Source: Cephalotus follicularis (taxonomy: Eukaryota > Streptophyta > Magnoliopsida > Oxalidales > Cephalotaceae). From it: a DNA stretch of 64,000 bases. The first letter of the stretch is position 1; every line of letters starts with the position of its first letter. Positions 1 to 12,701 of this stretch are shown piece after piece. Under the pieces are notes generated by a model. That model was given only the letters and a program-made list of their open reading frames with translations. It did not search any database and was not told the origin of the DNA. The DNA is taken from NCBI GenBank assembly GCA_001972305.1, contig BDDD01000714.1, positions 76,874 through 140,873 of the forward strand, given 5' to 3'. The position numbers and the translations under genes were made by a program.

Positions 1-6
1 GCGGGG

Positions 7-2555
7 TGTCACACCCTTAGGTTCAATCCCTTAGTTCCTTAACCATACATTAGTCGTTAATTCCTTAACCCTCCTTTAATGCTAGTCCCCTTAGGTTCCA
101 GCCTTTAATTCCTTAACCCTCCCTTAGCCTTTAATTCCTTAACCCTCCTTTAATGCTAGTCCCTTTAGGTTCCAACTTGTAATTCCTTAACCCTCATTTA
201 ATGTTAGTCCCCTTAGGTTCTAGGCTTTAATTAAATACAATTGTCCTATAGGTCAATCCACAATGTAGTGTCTCTCCATAGGTTCACCCCTAAAGTGGTT
301 CCTATAGGTCCATACAACTTTCATACTGTGTGGTCAATACCCCTAACCTCCATGATGGGTGAAGATTGGAATTAGTTATCTCGTCAAAACCCTTTTTATA
401 TCCTTTTTGTAATGCTAGTCCTCAAAGGTTCTAGCCCCTAAAGGTATTCCCTGAGGTCCAACCATACCCTGCCATAACCCTATCTGGATTCCTATCGAAG
501 TTCATAAAAACATTTATTGAAACATTGTTGTAATCCATTGAAAATCAATTTGAAAATCATATGTGTTTAAAATAAGGTTCCCATAGGTTACACAGACTTA
601 GGGTGCCTTCCTATGGATCCCATTGGGTATACCAAGATTCATAATTGAAAAGGGGTTGAAAACACATCATTTTGTATAAGAACAAGGTGCTAAGCGTTGC
701 CCGTTTCGTGTAAGGTGTCGACGGTTAAGGCGTTACGCCTTAAGCATCGATAGGTGTAGGAAGCATCGACCATTTGGAAACACATAAAGCGTCGACGCCT
801 TAACCAAAAGGGTCGACGGTTTGACTATTTTTCCTTAAGCATCAACGATTGCACGAGGCATCGACAGTTCATCCCTTAAGCAAAGTGCCAACGCTTTAAC
901 AAAAGCGTCAATGGTTTGCGGCCTGAGCAAAACGTCGAAAACGACTGCTAACAGCCCAAAATCGATATAAATCCCTTTAAAACTTGGTCCAAAGGAAGCT
1001 ATGAGCTCCAATGATCGATTGCAGCTTGAAAATAACTTTAAACCCTTAGATCCATAATCGAGACAGAGAAGATATTAGGCCTATAAACCTAAAACTCTCA
1101 ATTCTCTCTCTGATTTAAATCTTAATCCGTTATTAACCATACCACTTACCCTAACTCATCCATCTAGCCCCGATCTATCAAACCATACCCATACCATCAT
1201 GCAATTTAGCTCTAGATGCAAATTCAAAGCATATATGTAGAACCTACCTCGGTAACTGTCGAGCTATAGATCTAGAAGGATTTGCTATTGAAACCTTGAT
1301 CTGATCCTGCTTTCAAGCTCTAAACTCTACCACGAATCCAACGGCTCATTCCTTACTTGATTTTGACCTCTATCTCTCTAATTCCCTCTCTCACTATCTC
1401 TCTAGAATATGGAATGAGAATAGAAGAGTCGGCTCGCCTATATATAGGCTTCCTTGGGTGAAAAACCCAAAAGCTCACCCTAGGTTCTATCGAACCCCCA
1501 TAATCCATAAACATCCATAAAAAGGAGAATACCATAATATATTACGCTATCCATACCATCCGTAAATACCATAGGGTATGATACTACATATGAATACTTG
1601 GAATTCCATACACCAAAACTCGGGGATTATAATTCTCATAGGTGGAAGCTAGGGTTACACAACCTGAGCTTCGGGTACAAGAAACAACAATCCTAGGGTT
1701 TGCTTAGCAAACCCTAGTAAACCTGTGGCCATCAAGGAAACAAACAACATGGGTTTTGTTAGGGTTTCAACTAGAAACCCTAAGGATTCGGCTAGGGTTT
1801 CTACTAATAAAACCTAGCTAAACACAAAAGACCAAAGAGAGAAAAACAAGGAGTTTAGCATTTCAATAGAAAAGGTGATGGCTCCTTCCTTCAAGAATGC
1901 TCCCTCTAAACTTTTAGGCACTTGCTGCTTCTCCAAGCTCTAAAACGTGAGCTCCAAAGCACCTCGAACCCATCACCAAAAGGATCCATAAAAGGGCAAA
2001 AACTAAAATAGGGAGCAAAATAGATGAAGTTACAATACAATGTGTAAAGTAACTCTACCTACAGTGATCAAAGGCAAGAGTGAGAAGAGATGTGTGTGTT
2101 TTTAACTTTCTTCTTGAAGCTCTAAGCTCTTTGACAATGGCTACCAATGGGGATGAAGAAAGGTGTAAGATGAGAGAATAAAACGAGAAAGAGACTTGAC
2201 CAAAACTACAAAAAAGGGAGAGTGTGTGTAATGTTACTAATGAGGCTCTAAGTCTCTCAATATTCTCTCATAAGGCCAATCATGTGTAGACAAGAATGAC
2301 ACAAGCCATACTTCATCCCATACTCTCCTTACAAGGCCATACTTTGAGCCATACCTCCCACCTTACCATCACATGGGTCTTGAGTGTTCTACACACAAAG
2401 TTGACCACATTTGAATGTCACAAGAATACAAGAGAGAGGCGACCGAATGTGCATCCTTGCACACTCTCAAATTCGGCTGCCACACATATGCACACAATGC
2501 ACACATTTCTCAATTTAACATTTATTCTTATACACCCATGTGATTAATTGTTACA
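7..2555 (-). mobile_element. Candidate minus-strand LTR or LTR fragment
   Basis: The stretch opens with TGTCACACCC and closes with TTACA, which read on the minus strand as TGTAACA...GGGTGTGACA, the terminal pattern of the other LTRs in the window. It contains a GTCGAC-rich patch at 690-960 and no convincing ORF. The bases on either side (CGGGG and CGCCC) are not a clear target duplication, and no primer site or polypurine tract is visible. It may be a composite of fragments rather than one LTR. Confidence 0.3.
690..960. repeat. GTCGAC-core repeat module (first patch)
   Basis: About ten degenerate copies of a motif with core GTCGA or TCGAC are spaced 20-40 bases apart (AAGGTGTCGACGG, AAAGCGTCGACGCC, AAGCATCGACC and similar). 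The motif is the one that dominates the family B LTRs at 40-46 kb and 50-58 kb, here in the middle of a candidate minus-strand LTR. Confidence 0.65.
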
Positions 2556-4971
2556 CGCCCAACCTTTGACCAGAATGCTTGATTGTGATGACGTCAAGAC
2601 TACACCTTCATGAGCTGATAAGTGTCCAGCAAATCCAAGCACTTATGCAAAGTAGCATCACTAAGATGCTATCCTCCCACTAAATGACACATGTATAACA
2701 TATGTCAATAATTCCAATAATCATGAGGGACCCGGAAGACCGGTTTAAAATCCAGCATGACTATAAATTTCTGGAACATTCCCAGGTTCCGGTACAACCA
2801 TCTAAAATAATCATGGACTATTAAATAGTCCCGTAATGATAACTAATATCCCTCTGGATCCGTAAAATTAATTCTAAATTAATTTCCACGTAAATAATCG
2901 GATTTGTGATCGACCGGTACTGTATCCTGTCCTCAGTTTGCGTGTAGTGTTTCCCTCATCATCCTTGCCTCCGACTGCGGACTAGGGTAAGGATGCGTGT
3001 CAACCCTATATGTGTCACGATGACTATGATCCCGTAAACATATTACGACTATCGACAAATCTCCCCGGAAACCTAGTTTCAGGTCCATCGACAACTGGCC
3101 ACTTTTTTCAAAGTTTGCAATGGATACAAGTAATATATAGTTTATCACTCTCACAATGAGTGTGACGATCTCTTATTGTGCAATTGCTCGTACTCGCATA
3201 TAGATTCCATAAGATCCAAAGATAACCCGTATGCCAGCTCGTGACTAGAGCTAGGTAAGGCAGAAATCAAAGCCAGATAGTCCTTATACAATGCCAAGTA
3301 GCCGCTCAAGTCTAAGGAATAGCGCAGGTCATGTATGCCCCGACTATACACTATCGATATAGATAGGAATTACTACTGACATGAGGTTTGTGACTATCCA
3401 AATAGGATTCCTATGGTGGGTCAAGTTTAGTGAACATGCTCCAAACATGCACCCCATATTAGCCCTGGGGCTCCAACCCAAATGGCAATGAGATACTTCA
3501 TCCTCCACTGTTGGGACGCAGGCATAATCATGGCAACTCTACTCTGGTTTCAGTATTTGCCCAAGTAATTGAACCTATGACTTGGAACGTTTGTCACGGG
3601 AGTAAGGTAGTTGTTCTCATAGCCTTCCCAGCATGACATCCAACTCTTTGTGTGATGGGCGCCATATGTGTAAAGAAATAATAAAATAAACTAATTCAAT
3701 AAGGGGATAACACACACGGCATGCCATAAACTATAGAATTTTGCACAGTGTAACATAAATGGAATTCAGATTGTATATTAAGAGTAATGTACAATATACA
3801 ATTAGCCACCTCATGGCTTGTAGAGTCACCCCTAATCTAACAATTAAGCCATGTATAAAACACATTTAAAGAATCATCACTCAATGTAAAATATGTTTAC
3901 ATAAATTAGATTCACATTAGAAAGCTTTCGAAGAAGATCGTTTGAGAGAAACAAGTGAAAGATCTCAAACGAGCTACTTTAGAGAAAAATTTCGTAAGAC
4001 ATTTCATTTCAAATACTTTTAATCCATTGGTCAAACAATTTGATAAACCTTTTGAAATATGGCAAAACATTTTTAAAGGAAAGTAATTTGGGCCTTGGAA
4101 GGCTCCCGTAGAATATTGTTTGAGGAAAATAATTGAAAAACCTCCAACGAGTCATTTCGGAGAAAACCTTCGTAAAACTTTACATTTCAAAACCCTTTTC
4201 TACATTTGATCAAATATTGGTTTAAACAAGTATAAATGTGTCAAAACATGTTTAAAATACTTTCATTTGAGCCTTGAAAGAATCCCATTGAAAACCATTT
4301 GAGAAAACATGTAAAAACAACATTTTTGGGTGAAAACCATCAGAGTAGTCGACTGGTAGTTGCTCATAGTCAACTAAGAAGCATCATTAGTCAATTAAGA
4401 AGCACCATTAGTCAGCTAATATCTGGTCCCAGTTGGCTGGAGTGGGCGAGAGAGCAGGTTTATTCTTGAACAAACCGAGCTTCACTTGGGATTTTGACCT
4501 CCTTTCCATAAATCGTTTGAAACAAAACTTTAAGGGTATCTTGTATACATGTATAACAATAAAAACTCTCAATTTTAAAGTATTTGGACCATCATAAGGT
4601 CACTAGATCTAAAAGGGGGTAAAATAGATCTAAAAACTCATTTTCAACAAAAAAAAAAACTCATTTTAATTCGTTTTAATTCGTTCTAATCAATCCTATC
4701 ACATCCATACTCAAGTACTCATCAAAGGCACCACAATTCATGCATATATAAAGCAATATATCATTCCAAATTCATTTTAGGTAGAAAAATTCCTACTTAG
4801 ACACTTTGAAGCTTCAGTTGATGAATCTATAAGATAGAGGAGAAGAGACTCAAGTGTCTAGCTTCTATCAACTACCCCTTGTTCCCATGATCATTTAGGT
4901 TCTAAGTTTGCAAGATTTTGAGAAGATTTGGACAGAGACAAAGAGAGAGGAAATCAACTAGACAGAGAGAG

Positions 4972-5018
<47 letters not shown>

Positions 5019-5390
5019 AGAAATTAATGGGAAAGGCTCCTAATTATAGGTTTTCTCATTTTTTTTCTCTTAAATTCAAAACACTCACATCTCTCATATG
5101 CCACTCGTTACTTCCATATCATCCCCCATGCATGCATATAAAACATTTAAATATCTCTAATACATGCATATACATGTATATGCTCAATTACTGGCAATTA
5201 ATGACCCATCACCGCAAAACATTTCATATACACACTTATAAATCCATATGGGTATTAAAAACCCCAATCCATATCATAATCACATGTACAATCATTTTCA
5301 TAATATTTCTATGCCATGACAATATGATGCATTATATGCTAAAGCCAGTAGCTAGTCATTTCGGGGTGTTGCAAATGCCAACAATTTTTT
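2556..5390. other. Non-coding repeat debris, no gene recognised
   Basis: No ORF here resembles a known protein. The sequence is AT-rich with simple runs, a GA microsatellite at 4963-5011 and, near 5365-5376, CGGGGTGTTGCAA, which on the minus strand resembles a decayed LTR start of the TGTAACACCCCG type. 2556-3660 is less AT-rich and looks like the untranslated interior of a retroelement, but I cannot assign it. Confidence 0.45.
4963..5011 (+). repeat. GA microsatellite
   Basis: Nearly pure (GA)n with a few interruptions. It creates an Arg/Glu-rich spurious ORF. Confidence 0.9.
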
Positions 5391-6286
5391 TTTTAATTTC
5401 ATGTTTTTTATTTTTATTTAAATACAAAATTGACATTTTAAGAATCTATTAAGAGGTTCATTCCATTTCTTATTCTCTCAAATTCTCTCAACTCCAACTA
5501 TCTCTCTACTACTCCACTCTCTTAAATTCTCAATTATCAGTATTTAAGTTTTGTTTGATTAATTTTATTTACTTACTTAATTATTTATAAACATCAAATG
5601 TCAAGCTCTCACAATGAAATCGGCACATCTGCTTCAAGGAAGCGTCTTCATACAATACTAATTGGTAGCCCATCTTTATCTGTGACATCTCAAATTGAAT
5701 CTACACACCCCAACAAAAACTATTTCAAAGATGGAAACCTTGTCGCCCGACCCAGAAGACCAATTCGATCCATTATTGAACGCTAATCTTGTGCACGACC
5801 ATCTTAAAAGAATATACATGAAGAGGGTGCGGAATAATGAATATTTTAAAAATTTGCAAACCAATTCAAGATGATAACAATAAAATTCCCAACCAAAGTA
5901 CAATTCACAATCAAATAAAACAAAATGATTGTAATAAGTAAATGTGCTTGAAAGTAAATTGCAAGCAAAGAGTTAAAGAATAGAGGAATGCAAACACGAT
6001 TATAGTGGTTTGGTCAAACTCCCTACATCCACTCCCCATGGGACCTCCTTGAGATTTCACTAGTATTCACCTTAATACAACCTCTATTTGGTTTTCGGGT
6101 ACAACTCGGAAAACCTTACATCTAGGGAGAACTCCTAGAAGACTGTTTCATCACCGAGTACAAATCGTAACACCTTACAACATTGTGATTGACCTCAACT
6201 ACTAGACTTCTTCACTTATAGCAATCAAGGGTTCACTCCCCTTGATTACAAAACTCTCAATTTCATGTGTAAAGTTTAAGTGTTTG
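5391..6286. other. Unassigned segment with one short ORF
   Basis: A 62-codon ORF (5598-5786, starting MSSSHNEIG) is preceded by a CT-rich leader-like stretch at 5460-5530. I do not recognise the protein and give it low weight. 5930-6280 looks like an interspersed non-coding repeat (TATAGTGGTTTGGTCAAACT...). No TIRs or target duplications were found. Confidence 0.25.
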
Positions 6287-6459
6287 TGTCACGAGCCGTC
6301 CCTTAAACCTTAGCCCCACCAGACGAGCCATGCCATACTTTACTTAACCTTAATTCTTCCAAATTTATTCCATGTATTTAACCTCAATTCTAACTACGTA
6401 CGCCAACAATGTGTTTAGCAGAGAGCAAGGCGCTAAGCACCGAGGTCTGCCTTAGCTTT

Positions 6460-6840
6460 TTGAGCTCTGCATTGCTTCTCTACTTCAAGGCTGATCTCTA
6501 CCTATGAGGTCTGCCACAAAGCTTAAGCTCTGGTCTCTACGTCTGACCTCTACTTTCGAGGTCTGCCATCAATGCACCGAGGTCTAACCTCTTCCTCTGG
6601 TCTCTTCCCCTGAGATCAGCCTTTTGGTACATCGGTCTGACTTTGAGCTCGGAGCTCTAACGTCTTCCTCCGAGGTCTACTCTGACATTCGGAGCTCTGC
6701 CTTCCATCATCTGAGCTCTAACGTACATAGTCTGAGCTTTGCGTTACATTATCCGAGCTTTGTCTTCCATTATTTGAGCTCTGCCTTATCGTTTTTGAGC
6801 TCTTCCTTCAGCTCTTCGAGCTCAGACTAGCATAATATCA
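6460..6840. repeat. GAGCTC / GAGGTCTGCC repeat module
   Basis: More than fifteen degenerate copies of a 10-14 base unit with core GAGCTC or GAGGTC followed by TGCC, TAAC or TTCC. It matches in style the TCTGCTCTG array at 18390-18690 in the other part of the same probable LTR. Confidence 0.7.
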
Positions 6841-6872
6841 ATTCAGCTACTAACAGTCTGCAGTTCAACCAC

Positions 6873-6904
6873 TATATATATATATATATATAGATAGATA
6901 GATA
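6873..6904. repeat. (TA)n(GATA)n microsatellite
   Basis: A run of TA followed by three GATA units. Confidence 0.9.
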
Positions 6905-7915
6905 TTCCGTACTCCTGAATGAGGAAATCAGTAGTTAATACCACAATCACTTAAGATACTCTATTTCAACGTATTAATTATCCAGAACCATTAATACTCT
7001 TAGTATATCAACATTTCATAAAAATGCCAATTATCATACATGAATAAAAATAATAATTCCTGCATGTCCCCATGTATACATGTGTTCCTGGCCAACTTTG
7101 CCAGTGTATGGTGCCTGGACTTTCGTGGTCTACCTTTAATAAAATCGACTGCTATTAACTGGTGGATCAGGTGGATCGTTCTCTGCCTCCTCAACTGAAA
7201 AATGTAAATAAGCGTGTAACACCCCGAAATTTGTATGGAAATATGTGTATAAAAATATACTCCTTATGGTGAAAATGGCATATTGGGCTTTGAAATAGTT
7301 TCCTTGACATTGGGCCGAACCTGGTCTAGGAGATAAAGGAATGATGGGCAACCTATCACAAATTATTAGCCCACATTTTGAAGGAAACAACGACAAGTGT
7401 CCAGGGAATTCTAGAGCCTTCCATTTCAGCTATAAAAGAGAAAGTGGTGAGTGTGGGGACGGTTGTTGCTGATTTGGAGAGAAAGAGACAAGGGAAGCAG
7501 ACGAGATAATGTCATTGTCTAGAGAGTTATTGTCTTTTCTTTCCACTCTCGATTTAATCCCCTAACTTCCAACCATGAGAGGGACACGGAGAGAGAAACC
7601 CGAGGAAGCGAAAAGAGAAACAGTGAAGGAAAGAGCTTAGCTTAAAGGCATGAAAGCAATTGTTCGTGTTTAACCGAGGAAAAGGGAAGTGTAAATCGAG
7701 ACTCAACAGTGTTGAGGTAGGATCTACTTCCTACTCTAAGCACCTACATTTTATATAATGGTTATGAATGTTATGTACTGATAATGTTATTACTTAGGCT
7801 AAAGTAAGCTGAATGAGTTAAAGGTAGAATGGTTGGGATGAGTATAATCGCTCCATGGAACCTATAGTTATTGAATTAAGTGATTACTGGCCTGTTAAAG
7901 CTTAGATGGTTGGTG

Positions 7916-8112
7916 ATACGTCCGAGTATGTAAGACCATGTGTCCGACCAGGACAAAGCATGCGTCCGAGCATGCCAGACCATGTGTCCGACCAGGACAA
8001 AGCATGCGTCCGAGCATGCCAGACCATGTGTCCGACTATGCCAAAGCATGCGTTTGAGCATGCCAGACCATATGTCCGACCATACCAAGGCATACGTCCG
8101 AGCAAGACTAGT
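7916..8112. repeat. Tandem GCGTCCGAGCATGCCAGACC-type repeats
   Basis: Alternating units of CATGTGTCCGACC and CATGCGTCCGAGCATGCC are repeated about four times at roughly 43-46 base spacing. The core GCATGC is a six-base palindrome. The array reads open on both strands, which produces spurious ORFs. Confidence 0.9.
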
Positions 8113-8261
8113 GTGACCGAGTAAAATAAAATGTAGTTAGGGAAAGGATTAATGAATGTACTGTAATGTAGACTAAATACAAAGGCAGAGTAAATGTAAA
8201 GGAGACAGACCTCTTAAAAGGAAATAGAGTTATAATGTTAGTCCAATTAATGTGTAATGTA

Positions 8262-8448
8262 ATGGGTCACCAACTAAGATGAACCCTACGAGGGTCACCT
8301 GCTGAGATGAACCAGAAAGGCTATTACCCGAGATGAACCAATGGGTCACCAATTGAGATGAACCATAAGGGTCACCAAGATAGATAGCCCAAGGGTATCA
8401 CCGATTTAGATGAGCTTGAAGGATCACCAATCGAGATGAGCCATAAAT
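8262..8448. repeat. GGGTCACC..GAGATGAACC tandem repeats
   Basis: Five to six units of about 30 bases containing GGGTCACCAA and GAGATGAACC or GAGATGAGCC. The same block occurs at 49180-49360 in the second family C LTR, so it is a conserved part of that LTR. Confidence 0.9.
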
Positions 8449-9404
8449 GTTAAACGAATGTTACTGTGTAGTGTAAGGCTAAAGGTATAAATGATATAAC
8501 TATGATGAGGTCTAACCTAGGGTAATGTAAATGTGCATGTTCCTCTCCTCTGCCTATAACGCCTAGAGCGCGTATGTTGCTCTTCCTTAAGCCGAGGAAT
8601 CCGAGGATCCCTGTCTGCCTAAAAATATAATACTTGTTCCATCTAGGCTCCTCTGCCTGTAACGCCTGGAGTGCATATTCAGGTCCTCCTTAAGCAAGGG
8701 AGATCGAAGAATATAAAGGACTATGAATGGTTCTTGGAATGATATGAATGCTTGTATTGTTTGGTTTAGCTTTTACTTGCATCTCCCATGACATACATGC
8801 TTATACTTGCTACACTTCACACATGCATGAGTAGTAGTTCCTACACAACCAGTGGTTGCTGACCCATTCTCGGTAACGGGTTAGATGCAGGTGGAGTTTC
8901 GCAACAAGCAGAGGATTAAGGTAGCGAGTAAGTCTTCTCCTACAATGCAGTCCGACAACCCAAGAGTATGAAAATGAAATTGTATATTGTTTTATGGCCT
9001 ACCGGGTTGTGGCTGAGCTTATTTTGAACAGTATTGTATACATTGGGTCTTATACACATAAGTTGTGGTTTCATTTGGTTTTTTTGCACGTACTGTTATA
9101 TGTTAAATGTTTTAATTATGCTGCTAGATTATTGGCGAACTTGTATGGTACGGTTTTAACGTGGCAAGCCTTGGGGAATAATCCTTGGGGTTTGGGGCGT
9201 TACAAAGAGGGGGTTAGTCTGAATGACTAAGAGAGATGGGACAAGTCATTCCCTATGGCATTGTAACGCCCGGGATTTTCATTTAGTGTAATATTGCTTT
9301 TCCAATGTAATTTTACACCTTGTGTTAATGAGAATCGTGTTTTCCCTCTTTCCCGTGTTGAAATGTTGCATGAAAGCGTGTGTTGTTGTGCGTTTTTGTG
9401 CAGG

Positions 9405-9490
9405 GCCAGCCGACTGCCGTGAGGAGGCAGCCGACTAGTGGGAGTGTCGGCAGAAACAGCCGACTGCCAGGCAAGGCAGTCGACTGCCAT
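9405..9490. repeat. CAGTCGACTG-like palindromic repeats, block 1
   Basis: Five copies of CAGCCGACTG, CAGTCGACTG or close variants spaced about 15-25 bases apart. Confidence 0.9.
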
Positions 9491-10014
9491 GCGCCAGGAA
9501 GCCCACGTGTTTTCTGCCTTAAATGAGAAAAGGGGGGAGTGTTTTGGCTTTATTGCTTTTGGCAGAGGAGGGGCCAGAGGTATTCTCCATAAAACACCAC
9601 ATTTCTCTCTTCTTTCTCCATAATTCTTTGTGTTCCAAGAGTGTTAGAGAGTTTTTGAGAGTGAAAGTGTGTGTGAGTGTTGAGCTTTGAGGTGTTTGTG
9701 AAGAAAACCGAAAGTTGGAGGCTTGGCAGTGGGATTTCGGGCTTGTTGAAGGTGGCTGATCATGTTGGGGTTGCAAGGGCTTCAGATTTAAGCTTAAAGA
9801 GGTGGATTGAAACTCCTAACTTGGAGTTCTAAGGTAGGGGGAAGTCACTTTTGCAACATAATTACAATTGTAAATGTTTTTGATGAAATAAAATGCATGT
9901 TTATGTTATATTGTGAGCTTGGAACGTGTATGTGCATAAATATGTAATTTTGGGGTTTGTTGGGTGTGTGATTGAGGCTGTTTTAGCAGCTGGTTTTTAA
10001 ACCTGCTGCAGAAT

Positions 10015-10330
10015 CCAGCCGACTGCCCACCTTGGGCAGTCGACTGCATAGGGGTCCAACCGACTGTTCTTGAGAGGCCAGTCAACTGCCCCCTTTCGTT
10101 TCCCAAAAATGTGTGCAGGAGTTGTGTAGTCGACTGTCGTAGGTCGACAGCTGACTGTGGGGGTGTGGGCAGCCGACTATCCTGAGGGCCAGCCGACTGT
10201 CGAGAGTGGGCAGCCGACTGTCTGTGTAGACAGCCGACTGCCTGGTCATGTAGCCGACTGCCTGGGACTGGCAGCTGACTACTTTGAGGGGGACAACCGA
10301 CTGCCAGTGGTGGGCAGCCGACTGTTGGGG
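10015..10330. repeat. CAGTCGACTG-like palindromic repeats, block 2
   Basis: About sixteen copies of CAGCCGACTG/CAGTCGACTG/CAACCGACTG, many spaced 17-22 bases apart and separated by G-rich spacers. The perfect form is a ten-base palindrome. The array keeps several frames open on both strands, so the long ORFs over it are not genes. Confidence 0.92.
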
Positions 10331-11508
10331 GCCTGTTTTGCCCGGGAACATATGTATGCATCGTGTATTGTGATGTTTTGCTTCGTGAAGCTTTATGAAC
10401 TGTTTTGAGTATTGTGGATATTGAGATTAAACCGTTATAACATGTTATGGAAGTGCATTGTAGTTAATGAAAGATCATTACTTTACACGAAATTATATGT
10501 TTTGAGAAATATATACTTTCAAACTGTGAAAATGGCTTCCAAAAACACCGTGAACAGAGTTTTATGATATCGAGAACCGTGAAACGTGACATCGTGAAAA
10601 TGAGTTTATTTTCAGGTATTTTGTTTTATAAACTACTTGGAAAACAATTTTGAGCATCGAGATGATTGTGATTGAGCTTGACTGTGATTGCTGATTGTGA
10701 TTGTGATTGTGGCCGTACTAGTTGCGTGGCGGAGGTGCTAGCGATGGCTAGTGGCCGGGTTGACTCAGGGGCCAGGAGTTGGCGGTGTGACTCACTGCAT
10801 TGTGACCTGCTTCGTGCCGCCCGGAGTCGGGGCCGATGACGGGATGTACGACGTTGGGGCCAGGAGTTGGCGACACTCTTCGTACCCATTGTGAACCGTG
10901 TATTGTGGACTTGTTTGAGACCGTGCTTTGTGATATTGTGATATTGTGATATTGTGACACCGTGATTTCGGTGATATCGTGACACCGTGTTTTTGGAATA
11001 TGCATATCTATATATATATATATGCATCGAGATATAGTATGTACTGCATCATGCTGCTTTCATACTTTGGTTTTATTGATATTGTGTTGTTCTTATGACT
11101 TTGGCCGAGTGAGGACAAAGGCTAACCCCCTACTGTTGAAGATTGATGCTGCGTTTTGGAATGTAGCCGAGCATGGTTATGCTGGACAGTGATATGTCGG
11201 AGTTTGATGTTTTAAGTGCTTTGTTAAGCAGGGTAGCGAACATGTTGTACTTGTTTTATGTACTAATGTTTTGCTACTGTTGATGTTGTATAAACTTTGG
11301 ATCATGCTCCGCTTGTGGGCTGTTTAACATGTTATGATGAGGTTTTGTGTGGATCATGCGGTATGGGACGCATGTTTCCGTTCGTTTCAGCTTATATATA
11401 TATATGTGTGCTTCCACAAGATGATGTATGTTTAAAACTTTAAATTTTATCGTTCTCTGTTAAATTGCCATGTTGTATGTTGTTAATGCAAGCGGGGTGT
11501 GACAGCAG

Positions 11509-11520
11509 TGGTATCAGAGC
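11509..11520 (+). promoter_or_regulatory. Primer binding site (initiator tRNA-Met)
   Basis: TGGTATCAGAGC lies four bases after the 5' LTR. This is the usual plant Ty3/gypsy and Ty1/copia site complementary to the 3' end of initiator tRNA-Met. Confidence 0.93.
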
Positions 11521-11612
11521 TTATATCCATTTATATGCTTAGCTTGGATACTATCCTTGGCAGTTAACATGTTTCCTCAAGAGGACTAATGACATCTTTC
11601 TTATAGGAACCT

Positions 11613-12701
11613 ATGGACGGTCGAAGGAGACGCGCAAGGCGTAAGGCCGTAAACGAGGACGTTCCTGAGGAAACGAATGTTGGCGGAGATCATAATGCTC
11701 CACCAGAGGCAGTGCCGAATGTGAGAGACCCCATGGACCGCATCGCTGACTACATTCAGCAGCAGATAACTGCCAACCAGGAACTGATGGCCGCTAATGC
11801 AGCCAATATGGAGGAGATGCGGAGGTTATATGTACAGGCTCAGCCGATAGCTCCCGCTCAGGGTGCTCTAGATGATGGTAGCAGGTTTGGAAGAAACATA
11901 GAGAGGTTTATGAGGCAGAACCCACCTAGCTTCAGGGGAGAGTTGGATGCTACCTGCCGCTGAGAGATGGCTGCAGGACCTTGAGAAGATTTTCGAGGTA
12001 ATGGAGTGTTCTGACGGACAGAAATTGAGGTTTGCTGTGTATCGGCTATGGGGAGAGGCCACTCACTAGTGGGAGATGGTCTGTGCTAAATGGGAAGATA
12101 CAGGAGTTGTAGGCACCTGGGAGGGTTTCCAGGAAGAGTTTCTAGCCGCGTATGTGCCACGCATTGAGCGTGAGCGGAGAGAGACGGGGTTCCTGGAGCT
12201 TTGTCAGGGGGATATGACTGTGGCCGAGTACCAGGCCAGATTTGTTGAGCTTGCCAGACATTCAGCCTACTTGGTTGCAGATGAGGAGAAGAAGGTCCGG
12301 AGGTTCTTGAGGGGTTTGCGGCCGGATCTTCGGTCACGGATCAGAGTGATGGAGCTTGGTACCTTTGTGGAGGTTACCCAGAAGGCAAGATTGTTGGAAA
12401 GTGTGTTAAATGAGGATAGGGCCGAGAGGGCCCGAGCACAGCAGAACAGACAGACACAGAGTCAGTCTAGACCCGCATCATCCAAAAGGCAAGGCAGTGG
12501 TTCCCCGACGAAGTCTCCGAGGAACAGAAATCAGCAGACAGCTTCATAGGGTGCTCCTAGCCAGGGGAGTGATGCTAGGACCGGGGTTTGTTACCACTGT
12601 GGTCGCGCAGGTCATCAGCAGAAGGAATGTTGGGCAAAGAAAGGGTTGTGTTTAAGGTGTGGCACAGCGGGGCATTCTGTGAGGGATTGCCCGAGGAGAA
12701 C
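11613..12701 (+). pseudogene. gag: Broken gag of family A element
   Basis: Gag would form the capsid-like particle and bind the element RNA. The reading frame starts MDGRRRRARR at 11613 and matches the gag at 35653. An insertion near 11955 shifts the frame. In the next frame TAG at 12067-12069 replaces a Trp codon present in the second copy, and TAG at 12547-12549 replaces a Gln. The nucleocapsid part still has two CCHC zinc knuckles ([14 protein letters not shown] and [14 protein letters not shown], about 12590-12690). Gag runs into pol in the same frame. Confidence 0.88.

Larger units (their letters stand above)
7215..9204 (+). mobile_element. Family C solo LTR
   Basis: Begins TGTAACACCCCGAAATTT and ends GGGGTTTGGGGCGTTACA. 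The flanks are AAGCG (7210-7214) and AAGAG (9205-9209), a five-base target duplication with one difference. There is no gag, pol, primer site or second LTR, so this is a solo LTR left by recombination. It is homologous to the solo LTR at 47349-50133, sharing the start, the end, a GCATGC/CGTCCGAG repeat block and a GGGTCACC..GAGATGAACC block. Confidence 0.85.
9262..11504 (+). repeat. 5' LTR of family A element
   Basis: Runs from TGTAACGCCCGGGATTTT to GCGGGGTGTGACA. It contains two blocks of CAGTCGACTG-like repeats (9405-9490 and 10015-10330), a paired GGGGCCAGGAGTTGGCG module (10767-10783 and 10856-10872) and a short TA run near 11011. The distal part (GATCATGCTCCGCTTGTGGG, then GTATGGGACGCATG) is shared with the LTRs at 34370-35511 and 42482-45181. 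Confidence 0.92.

Noticed and set aside
4928..5452. 174-codon ORF with an Arg/Glu-rich start
   Set aside because: Starts in a GA microsatellite and continues through AT-rich non-coding sequence with no recognisable domain.
7876..8124. ORFs of 67-72 codons on both strands
   Set aside because: Produced by the tandem GCGTCCGAGCATGCC repeats of a family C LTR.
10015..10330. Regularly spaced short palindromes resembling a CRISPR array
   Set aside because: Units are too short and variable, spacers are 8-12 bases, the context is a plant LTR, and no cas genes are present.
9906..10361. 151-codon minus-strand ORF and overlapping ORFs
   Set aside because: They read through the CAGTCGACTG array inside an LTR. 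The repeating Ser-Arg-Leu-Pro/Gln-Ser-Ala pattern comes from the repeat.
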